From Pseudevernia furfuracea (taxonomy: Eukaryota > Ascomycota > Lecanoromycetes > Lecanorales > Parmeliaceae): a stretch of DNA of 64,000 nt. Location of the stretch: the NCBI GenBank assembly GCA_022315425.1, contig JAIUPT010000028.1:1240001-1304000 (forward strand), written 5' to 3'. This document shows positions 31,852 to 43,458 of the stretch, in pieces (within the stretch, counting starts at the first letter, position 1; the number at the start of each line of letters is the position of its first letter). A program made the translations under genes and the position numbers. The notes under the pieces are model-generated. The model saw nothing but the letters and a program-made list of their open reading frames with translations. It had not been told where the DNA came from and did not search any database.

Positions 31852-32796
31852 TCCATCCAAAGCGAGAGAACCGCGGGTGCCCCTAGCACTCTGGTATTCA
31901 GTGAAGACAAGACGGCAAGGATCCGTCACATTGCATAGTATTCAGCAGCGGGGAAGTAGGTGTTTTCATGGCTTCTTCAGTACCCGAGATACCCCATACT
32001 GCCTATATCATAGCGAACGGTCTTTCCTCGAAATCATATCATTCGAATCGAAAGCTCATGGAGCTTCAATAACCACTCAACCCTGAAGTTGATCAGCCAG
32101 CCTCGAAGCATGGCTAATCGCATTGACATCGATACCCTTTGCGCAGACAAAACATATTCCTCGCATCGTGGAATTTCTCATCCTCATCCCCGTTCATGTT
32201 CCTATTCCTCGGGTCTAAATCTCCAATACTACTTTTCTATGCCAACGACGCACTCCTATGTCGACGGCTGAAGACCCTTATTAATGGCCAGCAAGTCCTG
32301 AAGGAGAGGAGACCCTGGATTTGTTGCTGTTTTTGCCTGCTGAAACAACATGTTTTGCGACCCTTGGCTGTGAGAACTATCGAGGTAATGTCGCTAACAT
32401 CTAACGTTGTCTTAACCTGTCGGTAGGTATTTTCCGGCGGCGCCAGAAGCTAAGCAAAAGGGCGAGCCGATGAGCCTGCGTCGGACGTGCTGCCAGAAAA
32501 GGTTGCCGTTGTTGCGATACGAATCAACGAATTCAAAGGCCGTCGAAACTTACGAGGACCAGGAGTAAGCCTGCTTTGACTCAAGGCTCTGTCTGAGTTA
32601 GCTGTCATGATAGCGGGGATTTTCAGTCTAACAGCCATGATTTGTGTTTAAACAGACAAATTCGGTGATTGAGACTGCCACTTTTTCTGGCGGCTTGCCT
32701 GCCTGGCGTGCCACCACATTTACCGAAGCTCCACTTCGGTATTCTCCTTGGCAAGGCTGGCATGGTCTGTCGAGATCAATTTCGCAACTCGACACG
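31852..32796. other. Convergent intergenic region
   Basis: No firm gene. On the minus strand an ATG at 32640 opens MAVRLKIPAIMTANSDRALS, followed by a GTAAGT at about 32551; it could be a small spliced gene just behind the acyltransferase, but I cannot complete it or name it. Confidence 0.4.
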
Positions 32797-35435
32797 TCAC
32801 AGCCTTGCTTTTGTCTGCATCTCTTTCCGTCTCCGCTTCTCCGGACTTCTCATGGCGTCTACAGTGACATCAACCGGAGCAGCTGCGCTCTCAAATAACT
32901 GCCGGCCAACTTTGTCCGCCAAAACCAGTACCCTCGTACTGACTGTAGCACCATCACGACGATTCTTGCCTTCTCTGCGTGAACTCGCTATAGTCTCGAT
33001 GAAGGACCAAAGATTGCCTTCCGGAACAATATTTCCCGTTACCAAGTCTCTTTTCGGTGTCCATCCCTCAGCCAGCTTGATCGTTGAAGGGATCTTCTTG
33101 TCTTTACTTTTGTGCAAGTTGACGATGCCTTCGTCTTCAAAAAGCTGAAATGCGTTCTTCAGTGTCTCTTTGTTGACGGCTTCAAAATACGAAAGGTCGC
33201 CTTGATGGTAAAGCGTTTTGCCCAGCCTCAATGATTCGGAGTCAGCATATCTCTTTTAGGATAGAACTTGAGTCGTGCGTCTAGTCTTAAGAGTGGCTTG
33301 CTCCCGCAACATGTCTTGCGACCCCAATAGTAATTTCAATAGGGCAAAAAAGCTCCGAAAACATAACTTACAGCTGCGCAGCGTCTTGGGTCTTTGCGAC
33401 GTCGAGCCACACTTCATCCTTCTGCTCCAATGGCGGCGTCAATCCCATGAGAGCCACAGCGCCTAGCCATGTCGATTCGATGAAAGGCCAGATTAGGAAA
33501 CAGTAAAAGTCGAAATTTTCTCGCCCATTCTTTCTCTCTATATCGCTCAAGCCCGCTGAAAGCACTTTTCCAGCAGGACCGCGAGAGACAGTGATTACAT
33601 CGTCTTTTTCCAGACCTCGGAGTGTGGCATTGAGATTAGCGAGAAGGCCTGCTGTAGGGTAGATGAATTCGCCGCGGAAAAGCTACGACAGTCATCAGCC
33701 AGTAGATCAACGTGGAATTGAAACATCTTACCTGAGAGAGGAAGTACACCTGATCATGCAGACGATCAAACGATATTCTCTGGTTGTCAGGCCCTCCTCC
33801 TTGCTTGACACGGGTGTACATGGCTGCAGACACGAGTGCTTCTGTGATGAAAAGATGGATGGTCATGTTTCGGTAGAAAGACAGCTGAAACCTGTCGACG
33901 GCGTAATATGTAGTCTCCGATAAGCCATCTACGACACCCACCAGACCAGATCCCAGAACTTCAAGGCCTCGATCCACAACCACCTCCGTGGGAGCGCCGG
34001 CGAAGTGTGCCACTCGACCTCCTTTGTTCCTAACTCGCTCGCCCAGCCATTCAACCCGCCGTATCAGCTCGGACTTGCCGACTCCGCGTCCGCGTAGAGT
34101 AAGCAGCACGGTACCAATCAAGGCTGTAGGCATTACGACGGAAACGGCATTTATATCTGACAGCACTTTGAAGCCCAACGTTCTGAGAAGACGAATTCGG
34201 TTTTCGGAGGTTTGCATGTTAGCTAGGCTGTTCGTTGCCAGCGACTGGTCTTTTCGAGCTTGTTGACCGTTAATGAAGTCCCGAAGACTCCAGGGTTCAT
34301 GGAAACGGACGTCGACCCTCCCAAGTTTCAAAGATAGTACAGAAGAGGCAGAGAGGAAGTCCTGTAGGTTCTCCTTTGGCTTCGGCTGACCGAGTAGCTC
34401 ACTGATATATGACTCTGTCTCGATTACCTTGTCGTACTGAGTGCTCACAGGGCAGATAATCGCATCATCTACACGGCCCGAAAGGACGCTGTCTAGGAGG
34501 AAGCTGAGTATACCAAATTTGGGAGACAAAAGCTTGCCAGTCCTTGATCGACCGCCTTCAATGAAGCATTCAAAGTTGAAGCCGTTCTGCAGTAGTGTGT
34601 CAATGTACGATTGAACGAGCGTAGTGTACAAAGCATCATCTCCAAAACTTCTTCTAATCCACATAGCTCCAGCATGCTGTAGAAAAGAGCCAATGACGGG
34701 AAAATTGAGATTGTCGCCTGCAACGACAGTTGGTAGAGCAATCCCTAGCCGATAGCAGATGAGTTGTAGCGAAACGTAGTCAACATGGGACCGGTGACAG
34801 GGGAGGAAGACGATCGACTGGTTTTTCTTGGCTGCTTGTTCGGCAACAGAGCGTAATCGAAGCACTTCTTCGCTCGAGACATGGATGCCTTGGTGGTATG
34901 CCCGGGTGAGAAGCTGTGTACATAAGTAATAGGCCCCTCTGATGAACATCTTGCTCTCCATCTTGCAGATCATGCCATCCGTCAATTCTAGTGCAACTTC
35001 CTCCAGACTTGTTTCAATCTCGGTTTTTCTCCGGATTTTACGCCCGGATCTATCTTTTTCATCCCCAAGTAGACCACATCGCTCCTCGACTTCCACCCTT
35101 CGTAGTGCCAAGTCTTGGATTTTTCGTCTGAGCATCGGTGCCTTCATAACAGCCATTTTCATGTTATCAGAGAAGCCGCTGTAGAAGATTGGCTGACCTA
35201 TGACCTCATCGTAGGCTCTCCACCCCGTGCCAGACACGTGTAGGGTGACCTCCCGAAGGAAGTCAAGAGGTGACTCGCGGAACCGAGCCATGTGTTCGAC
35301 GAGATTTCGTTCATGACCTTCATCTTGATTGGCAGGAGGCTCGACATAGCCAGTTGGATGTATGGTAACTTGATCTCCGAGGATTTCGAGATCAGGAGCT
35401 GAAGCCGGAGAGCTTTCAGTTTTGGGGGGAGGCAT
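32797..35435 (-). CDS. Dihydroxyacetone-phosphate / glycerol-3-phosphate acyltransferase (GNPAT-PlsB type)
   Basis: Exons 33732-35435, 33372-33682 and 32797-33226; 814 aa. The four acyltransferase motifs are intact: I HRSHVD (214-219), II GAMWIRR (256-262), III FIEGGRSRTGK (291-301), IV ICPVSTQYD (327-335). This PlsB/GNPAT type acylates DHAP or glycerol-3-phosphate with acyl-CoA, the first step of ether-lipid or glycerolipid synthesis. The protein ends ARL, which fits the peroxisomal PTS1 pattern [SAC][KRH][LM]; mammalian DHAP acyltransferase is also peroxisomal with a PTS1. The second intron (33227-33371) is an introner-like element. Divergent from the DUF202 gene. Confidence 0.9.
33227..33371 (-). 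repeat. Introner-like element B
   Basis: 145 bp intron read on the minus strand, in the acyltransferase gene (splits QL|LGKT). Partner of the intron at 13887-14022. Its core CGCAA-GACATG-TTGCG is a perfect 5 bp hairpin. Confidence 0.9.
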
Positions 35436-35760
35436 GATTGTGGGCTTACTCTAGGACATCAGTAGGTCGACGTGTGTTGAGTACCAATTTTAATGCCCGA
35501 TGGGCATTAAAACACAAGGTAACAAGCCCATGTCATTATGTCATACAAAATGTCACAATTTATGTACTCTACAGTCTACTCCGCAGCGGTGTAGTTGTCT
35601 GTCTTAGCGGCTCAGCCCCACACTCCCGGGGGGCCCATGTGCGGGAGCGGGGGCCTGCTTTAGCGCCAAACTGAGGAACCCCACCCAAAGAGATGTCCCC
35701 AGTCCCCACCATCACAACAGTCTTGCTCGTCAAAACAAACACTTGGAGAAACCGTCTACC
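35436..35760. promoter_or_regulatory. Divergent promoter region
   Basis: 325 bp between the acyltransferase and DUF202 starts. CCCGATGGGCATTAAAA at about 35496 contains overlapping GGGC/GCCC palindromic bases; no known site recognised. Confidence 0.35.
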
Positions 35761-36361
35761 ATGCCTTCGGTGGCTCAAGTACTTGAGCCTCTGAGCACTC
35801 AAGCTATCGTCATAGACCGGTGAGTTGATGTTCTGCCTCAACAGCACTATTCTAATCGTTGACAGCTCCTCAACTTCCCATCTCTTCCTCTCTCGCCCAA
35901 TCTTCGCTCCCTTGCTCTTCCCTAACGAATCATCTGACGCCCGTGACCACTGTGCCAACGAAAGGACGTTCCTCTCATGGCTTCGACTAAGCATATACAT
36001 GTCCGTCGTGAGCGTGGCCATTGTCATATCTTTCCATCTTAAATCTCAGCCCACCAGCATCGAGAAACGGATAGCGTTGCCCGTAGGACTGATATTCTGG
36101 CTCCTGAGCATCGCTTGTCTAGCCAGTGGGTTTGCCAATTATGTCAAGACTGTTACAAAATACTCGCGGAGACAAGCGTTGGTACAGAGTGGGTGGAAGA
36201 CACAAGTCGTGAGTACATTGCTGCGTTCTGTGCAGAAGAAACCCCTGTATTGATGACTTTTGCGGCTGATGGTCAACTTATAGGTCTTCACAGTTGTATC
36301 GTGTGCAATAGTAGCGGCTTGTGTACTATTTTTATCTACTAATGCTGCGTCAAGTCGATGA
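35761..36361 (+). CDS. DUF202 (YidH-type) small membrane protein
   Basis: Exons 35761-35819, 35866-36208 and 36284-36361; 159 aa. DARDHCANERTFLSWLRLSI is the DUF202 signature, followed by three membrane segments: YMSVVSVAIVIS, VGLIFWLLSIACLASGFA and VFTVVSCAIVAACVLFL. Function of the family is largely unknown; in yeast related domains sit in vacuolar transporter chaperone and Nnf2-type proteins. The last exon is short and carries only the third membrane segment, which supports the splice. Confidence 0.85.
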
Positions 36362-37107
36362 TTTCCAAATCAATGAGAGAAAGAATGCTGATGGCTCGAT
36401 GCCACGTATTGTTATTCCGTTTCCTGGCGAGCTTTTTCTAAGGATTTATGCCAAAATATTGAGAACCTACCTCACCAGGACAAGAGATATTTTTTTATCC
36501 TCAGAATTTGCTATAGAGCAACGGCATTAACGCTAAAGCCGCTCTGACCCAACTGCCACATCCGACGTCTGTCTCTTGGATTCGAACGCAGAGCATGCCA
36601 AAGACCACTTTGTTTCGTGAAGTCAAGGGCAGCAAGGGATAAGCCAACACAGAAGACGAGACACTTACCCTCCTACAACATGGAAATATTCTTAGTCCAC
36701 AGCTTGGGGGAAAGCACAGGCTGCTCTAGGTCACATTGCAATTATCACTCCAGGCTTAACGGACTGAAGTGGAGGGCTTTCCGGATATTCTCAAGGATTT
36801 TGACCAGTAATTGCTGTCTTTGAGGATACATATAAACATAGAACCACCCTGGGGATATTGTGCAAGGACGATAGGCAGACCTAGCTTAATACACTCAGAC
36901 CTGAAGAGTGCAAGAATAGAAATTAGCTTCCTGAGAAATCTTGATGCGAGTGACATTGATTCGTGGAGTATTGAAGCCCTAATCTAATCGGTCGCCTAGC
37001 GGGATTCGGCCATCCTCTTGTGTTCCACTCCAGGCATCGAGACTTTTCTACATTCACGAAGCTGATGCTACAGTGCTCAAAAAATTGATAGAATAAAACT
37101 CAACAAC
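36362..37107. other. Intergenic, no gene seen
   Basis: Short open frames on both strands, no recognisable product. Promoter of the isomerase gene lies at its right end. Confidence 0.5.
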
Positions 37108-38011
37108 ATGGGTAGTACTACAACCCAAACGCAAACAATCACCGCAGAAAATATCATACGACTATTCCCTGACGTCGACACCCACTTAGCTACGTCGCAC
37201 AGAGTGCCCACAAGTGACAATGACTTGCAAGGCTACGATGAGGAACAGATTCGCCTGATGGAGGAGGTTTGCATCGTCCTCGACGAGAACGATGTGCCTA
37301 TAGGAAGCGCGAGCAAGAAAGTCTGTATGTGCGACGCGAATTTGTTCTCGCCAGCACCATTGCTAACAGGTGATTAGGCCATCTCATGACGAACATCAAC
37401 GAAGGTCTACTACACCGAGCTTTCTCCGTCTTCCTCTTTGACTCGAAGAACCGATTGCTGCTACAACAAAGAGCTTCTGAGAAGATTACGTTCCCGGACA
37501 TGTGGACCAATACTTGCTGCTCGCATCCATTGGGCGTACCTGGGGAAACGGGAGACGAGCTTGAGGCGGCTGTCCAGGGGGTTCGAAGAGCGGCGCAGAG
37601 AAAATTGGATCAAGAGCTTGGTATCAACGCGAAGGAGGTGCCGCTAGATAAATTCCGGTTCTTGACGAGGATACACTACAAAGCGCCCAGTGATGGGAAA
37701 TGGGGAGAGCACGAGAGTGAGTATTTCGCAGTTGGTCCTTAGATGCTACGAGCGTACTGACGGGCCCGGTTTCAGTCGACTACATCCTCTTCATCAAGGC
37801 CGATGTTGACCACACACCGAATCCCAACGAAGTGAAAGATACACGATATGTGTCCGAGGCGGAGCTGAAAAAGATGTTTCAGGACGACAGTCTGAAGTTC
37901 ACGCCTTGGTTTAAGCTGATATGCGAGTCAATGCTCTTTGAGTGGTGGGAGCACCTGGATCAAGGCTTGGAAAGATACACGGGAGAGACTAAGATCCGAC
38001 GGATGTTGTGA
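37108..38011 (+). CDS. IDI1: Isopentenyl-diphosphate delta-isomerase
   Basis: Exons 37108-37324, 37378-37716 and 37776-38011; 263 aa. Nudix-type isomerase: LLHRAFSVFLFDSKNRLLLQ, the catalytic Cys in TNTCCSHPL, the Nudix-like stretch with GVRRAAQRKLDQELGI, and catalytic Glu in EHEIDYILF formed across the second splice. Converts IPP to DMAPP in the cytosolic mevalonate pathway and so feeds ergosterol and prenyl groups. Length and motifs match yeast Idi1. Confidence 0.96.
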
Positions 38012-39239
38012 TTGAAGGCGTTGAACGTGCTGAAACGAGGATATGATACCACGGTTCTTCGCCAAGAATTGCAGGCTTCTCACCGTGTGCCATAAGCAGT
38101 CTCGGTGGAGATGCAAAGGCTGCTTAATGTAAGCGGGAGTAATGCTTACGATAATGGTCAGGGAATATTTCAAATTTCAAAGAGCAGCGATACGACTACT
38201 TGATGTAGCAGGTACAAGCGACCCATTAAGCCCTACGGTAGAGTGTAGATCTCCATTGACTTTGTCAACGGACGTTACGGGCATTCAGTTGATAGCCGAG
38301 TGGAGGAAGGCTAAAGAATCTTTGTCTTCAGGAACTTCTGTAATCTCTGCTACCCTGTAGAATAATGGACCTCTTGCACGCCGCCATCTCTGGCCATTCC
38401 GGCGACCGGCATGATAGCGGCCTTATCAGTGAAAAGAATGCTGATTGCTGGCCAATACCGGTGACACCAAAGTATCTGACATATGCAGGAGTCGTAAGCC
38501 AGACTCTAGGATGGGCAGGTCTAGAGACTCTCCCGCAGTACCGCAGGGCACGGGCTTGAACCCGACAGGTCACTCGCTTTCTCATCCAATCCTTCTTCAT
38601 CACAAGACCTTTTAAATCTCCGAAATCTTCTCTTCCTTCTTCTTCATATTTTCTTGCTCTTGCTCCCTTGCTTTCCTTTCTTCCTTTCGTCCCAACATCC
38701 CAACATCCCAACATCAGTCTTTGCACTGTTGCTATCTATCTCCTTGCAAGTAGAAAACAAAGATTGGGTCTGTCACAGCATCTATACATTTCACATCTTC
38801 TCAATTTACACATCAACTGCTGAACTTCAATATCACTTTACCCTTACCTCGCATACTGTACTTAAGACTTCCGGAGAAATCTCCGCTATTTCCCAATCCA
38901 CAAATACCTCTTCTTTTCTCAAGTGGAAAAGCTTCAATATCTGCGTTGATGTCGGTTGATATACGCCAGTCACTCACCTGTTTGCGTTATCCGTCTCGTT
39001 TCGAGACGGTGTCGAGAACGCAGTTGTCGAAAGAACATAGTGGTGATTTAACAAGACCAATTGATCGCCATTGAACAGTAGACTGCAAAGAAGGTAAGTC
39101 TCCATCCTCAACACTGGTCCCATGCGTACATGTGCACCATCGCTGACCGTTGCAAGGCGAATGATTCGGGGTCCTCAGTACATAAACAACATTCCAGCCA
39201 TCTCGGTTGACAGAGACAGCTGCTCTTCCATCAGAAGCC
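38012..39239. other. Intergenic and long 5' leader
   Basis: 38580-38960 is CT-rich, typical of a fungal 5' untranslated leader or promoter for the acetyltransferase gene. The open frame at 38654-38959 has low-complexity composition and is not supported. Confidence 0.5.
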
Positions 39240-40269
39240 ATGGAGAAGAAGTCTAATCCAGCCGTCACAGTCGAATCCCTCCCCAGCATCTCCCACGCCT
39301 CCAGCTCCAACAGTGCAGCTACCAACTCCGCAGACAACCACCAAGTCCGCGTCCTCCACAAAAACGAGTACAAGCAAGCCGCCCTTTGCCTCGCCGAAGC
39401 CTTCAAAGACGATGATGTAGTCATGTACTTTGTCAAAACCGGCGACCGCAAGAAATTCACCCCGGACGATGAATGGAAATTGCATCTCCACATCATGGAA
39501 TGCATCACCTATGCGCACTGTATAAGCGGCTTGGCCACTGTCATTGGCCCGAATTACGACTGTGTAGCTCTTTGGTACGTTTCTTCGTCACTTTCCACCC
39601 AAACAGAAAAAATTCCTCACCAGGCGAACGCCAGTAGATGAGTGAGTGAGTGAGTAATTGAACGACTAACACGAGAGCCCCGAGGAAAACAGGATGCCCC
39701 CGAACAAAAACATGGACGACTTCTGCACCATGCTCTGGAGCGGCATGTTCGGCCTCAACTGGAAGCTCTCCAAGGAGGGCAAGCGGCGCTTCTTCGACGA
39801 GTTCCTCCCCTTGCTGCACGACACCAAACACCACGTCCTCGGCCGCGACGACGCCAACTCCTGGTACCTCGTCTACATCGGCACGAAACCGGGGTCCAGG
39901 GGCAAAGGGTACGCCAAGAGCCTGATCGAGTACACCACCAAGCAGGTAAAAAATCCTCCCTCCCACTCCTCCTCATCAACATGTGGAAGTTTGTTCTCTC
40001 CGTGGAAAAAAAAAGGGGGGGGGGTTTTGTCCGTATATTGACGTAGGAGCATTATTTAGGCCGATGTGGAAAACCGCGTCAGCTACCTCGAGTGCAGCAA
40101 CGTCCTCAACTTGAAACTCTACGGTCGACTCGGCTTCCAGATGGCCAAGAAGATCCAGCTCTTGCGCGGCGAGAAGCCCATCGAGTTGGACGTCATGGTC
40201 AGATTGCCAATTGCGCAGCAGCTTGTCGGGAAGACTTCTGAGTTTGCGGAGCATGAGGGAGGGAAGTGA
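39240..40269 (+). CDS. GNAT-family N-acetyltransferase
   Basis: Exons 39240-39574, 39693-39945 and 40060-40269; 265 aa. The acetyl-CoA pocket is WYLVYIGTKPGSRGKGYAKS (motif A, RGKGYA), split just before YLECSNVLNLKLYGRLGFQ (motif B). YKQAALCLAEAFKDDDVV near residue 45 begins the domain. Fungal members of this group are uncharacterised; a small-molecule or peptide substrate is likely. Both introns are unusually long for this window (118 and 114 bp); the first holds GTGAGTGAGTGAGT, the second a poly-A/poly-G run. Confidence 0.87.
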
Positions 40270-40566
40270 GTCTGTTGCCGAAGGAAGGGAAGGGAAATGG
40301 AGTTGGCGGAAGGGGGAATTTCTTTAGTAAAATGTTTTGATTGCGGGGAGATGAGAAATTGACAGGAACAGATTGAGAGGATGCGTGTAGCAGCAGATTG
40401 ATGATGATAATGACGACAGATTGCGCTCCCAAGTACACACATGCATGCTAAAGCAATGACGATATTCTGAATACATGCTCCGATTTCGCCATACTCTGAT
40501 GCCGCTTGCTAAGTTGTAAACACCATGAATGCCACGCTTGGCTCCTGAAGTATGACGACCAAAGTC

Positions 40567-42905
40567 TCAACACCGTTCGAAGACCCTATAAAGCCCCTTA
40601 AGATCGGCCACCTCAACCACACCTTTAAGCAGTCCCTTGGTGGCGACCAATCTTGCCCTAAAAGCTGGGAACAGCACGTGCTCTAGCACTCTGCTCATAT
40701 CTTTCCTTCTTGCTTCGAGGCCGGCCTCTAGCTCGTCCGCCCCGTCTGCTTCTCCCGTTTGGGTATCATGGTCTGCCAACACTCCAGTAGGCAGCTGCTC
40801 CGGTGTATAAAAGCTCGCCAACTCCCTTAGGAAGGTATGAAAGCAACTCTCCTCGTCCACCCAGTCGACGCACGGGCCCAAGCGCATCAGGAAACGTGGA
40901 AGCTTGGCTAGACTGGGAGTGTAGCCCTTCATCAGAAGCGGGAGACTGACAAGTTCACCCTCGGGAGAGACTTCCAAGGTGAAGTACTGTAATAGCATTT
41001 CTCTACTGGCTATGAGCTGGGTTGCGACCATGTTTGGAACGTCATCCCAGGGAACGCCTTCGTCTTCTGGATTTCCAAGTGCCTTTTCGTGCTTGACGCC
41101 GATTGAGATTAAGGATCTGATGTCTAGCGGTGTTTCAAATTTGATGGCACCAAAATTTCCGAAGTCTGTGAGGCCTAGCTGGTAGAAGTACTCGTTTGAG
41201 GCCATGCCGTAGTCGACGAGATATAGCTTGACGCCACCTTGGATTGCGACTATTCGACGATTGAAATCCACCAGGCCGACGTAGGTGTGAGAGGCGAAGA
41301 CAGCTGTCAGTCCGGCGTGCATGGAGTCACGGACGGATGATCGTAGGTGCTTGATCGTTTTATAATTATACTCTATGGGTTCTCTGGGCGAGTTGAGGTA
41401 GGTAGTTGATGGAGGAGCGGGGGTGGACGCGTTGCTAGTCGAAGGTGGGAGCATGGAAGTTATCTTGCGGAGCTGAGGGTCGGTGCGGACAAGTTGGTAC
41501 TCCCATGGCTTGGCCGGAGTGGCGGGCGGTGGTTTCTGGGTAGACTTTGGGGTTTCTGCTCGGGTTTTTGAGAGGGTTGGGACGGGCGTTTTGGCACTAG
41601 GGAGAAGGGACTGAGTCGTAAACGTTCTGCTTGTGTCGACCAGTGACAGCTTAGTAGACATTACTGTGCAAATAGACTCGATGATTTCTTCTTCATTGAG
41701 AAAATTGACTTCTCGCTTGGTAGGATGGACGTTGACGTCAACTCGTTGGGGATCGATGTCCAGGCTGAGATAGATGAACGGGTGGCCGCCTTTAGGGAGA
41801 TAGGCCGAGTAAGTCTGCTCTATAGCCTTTTTGATCGCAGAGGATTCCACAGAACGATGGTTGATGAAGAGCAGAAGGGTTGTCTTCTTGACGTGGTAGT
41901 TGGCATTACTGGTCCAGGCAGAAGCCTTGAAACCTAATTTTTCATCACTGACTTGGAAATCAATCAGCTCATTGGCAACAGCACTTCCGTGGATTTGGCG
42001 AATGCTGTCCACAGTGCTAGCGTTCGAGGGCGTAGATATGCCCATAGCAGATTCTCCATGCTTCTTGCAGGAAAATGCGACCCCTGTGCAATGTACGGCA
42101 TAACGACCTACAATTTCAAGGATCTTGGCGTATTCCTCACTAGGAGAGCGAAAGGCTTTTCGTCGAGAGGCCATGTTGTAGAAGAGGTCCTCGACCTGTC
42201 ACGTCATAAGTATTGATCCCGAGGAGTAGTGAGACCAACCTACCGTGATTTGTGTACCACCGCGCCCGGCAGTGGGCTTCGGCTCTGCGCTTTGACCAGG
42301 CTTTGCAGGTGTCAGTCTACCATCAGCATAATGAGCACGCCAGGCACAGCTCGAGTCCGCGGTTTTCGTGGTGATTGTGAGATGAGCGATATGGCTGATG
42401 CTGGCTAAGGCCTCTCCTCTGAAACCATAGGTGCCAATCGAATTTAAATCCTCAAAGGTCTTGAGCTTGGACGTTGTAAACCTCTCGCAGAGAATCGGTA
42501 GGTCATCTTTCTATGTATTGATTAGCAGAGATCAAAGCGGCCGGGCTCCATCTGGCACAGTCACTGACATTGATGCCGTGGCCGTTATCGGTGATTTGAA
42601 GCAGTTTCAGCCCTCCATCCTTGACAACAATCTCGAGAGAAGTAGAACCAGCGTCCACTGCATTTTCAATCAATTCCTTCAATGCATGAACCGGGGCGAC
42701 TATAATTTCGCCGGCAGCAATTTTATTGACAACATCTTGATCAAGAGCCTGGACAAGCCCATCAGCAGCGGCTCCTCCCTCAGCTTACTTGGGATATATA
42801 TGCTACCTTGATCCTCTTTGGAGCCTGGGAAGCTAGATTGGACTCTTCAGCTTTCCTTTTAATCCCCCGATGAGTGGCTTCATCATTAAGCACGGTTTCT
42901 TGCAT
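40567..42905 (-). CDS. MLH1: DNA mismatch repair protein Mlh1
   Basis: Exons 42807-42905, 42569-42748, 42244-42510 and 40567-42195; 724 aa, introns 58, 58 and 48 bp. GHKL ATPase motifs: NKIAAGEIIVAPVHALKEL, ENAVDAGSTSLEIVVKDGG, ITDNGHGIN, TYGFRGEALASI. Transducer domain YVNVHPTK-type: RVDVNVHPTKREVNF. The C-terminus ends FERC, the invariant Mlh1 tail that contributes to the endonuclease site of its Pms1 partner. Central linker is Ser/Thr/Pro rich. It acts with Pms1 after MutS recognition of mismatches. Convergent with the acetyltransferase gene (297 bp) and divergent from the glycosyltransferase. Confidence 0.97.
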
Positions 42906-43458
42906 TCTTAACAGATGCCGGAACACTTGAGAAACAGAGGTTGAGACTTTCTGCTATTAGGTCCGCTTGTATCTATAAACCTAACCTCTGCAAAACTATA
43001 ACAGGTCCAGCCCCAAGACAAGACAAGACAAGACAGAATTTTAGGACAGTGCATCCAACTAGAGCACACCTTCCAAAGTACGTAGGTAATGTACTTCAAC
43101 GCTCCCGCAGTGAAGCTTCAGGAATGAGGAAGGAATGAGGAAGAACGATACTCTAGGAGAGGAGCTAAGGTAACTTTACTGTACTCGTATGGAAGGCGGT
43201 TCGTGCCGAGACGCCTAAGGTATCTTATCAGCACCCCCGGGAGACCCCCCAATAATCCCTGCTGGCCCTGACCGAGGGACAGTCAAAGTACCTAGATACT
43301 ACATACTACATGGGTGCTGCTGGAAAACTGCCACTGCCACATATATGTATCCAACCTGATCCCTTTCACTCTTGCCAATTGAATCATGTTCAACAATAAC
43401 TAAATAGCTGACAATGCGCTCGTGCTATCCCTCCAGCTTCGGGTAAGCTGACAAGCAG
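42906..43458. promoter_or_regulatory. Divergent promoter region of MLH1 and the glycosyltransferase
   Basis: Contains an ACAAG repeat (43013-43034), AAGGTA.CTT elements around 43168-43225 that recur near 55000, and GC-rich CCCCCGGGAG. Function unknown. Confidence 0.4.

Noticed and set aside
38540..38580. Possible tRNA T-arm (GGCTTGAACCCG)
   Set aside because: No acceptor stem, D-arm or anticodon arm can be built around it on either strand.
39541..39966. Minus-strand 141-codon frame opposite the acetyltransferase
   Set aside because: Shadow of GC-rich third positions of the GNAT exon.
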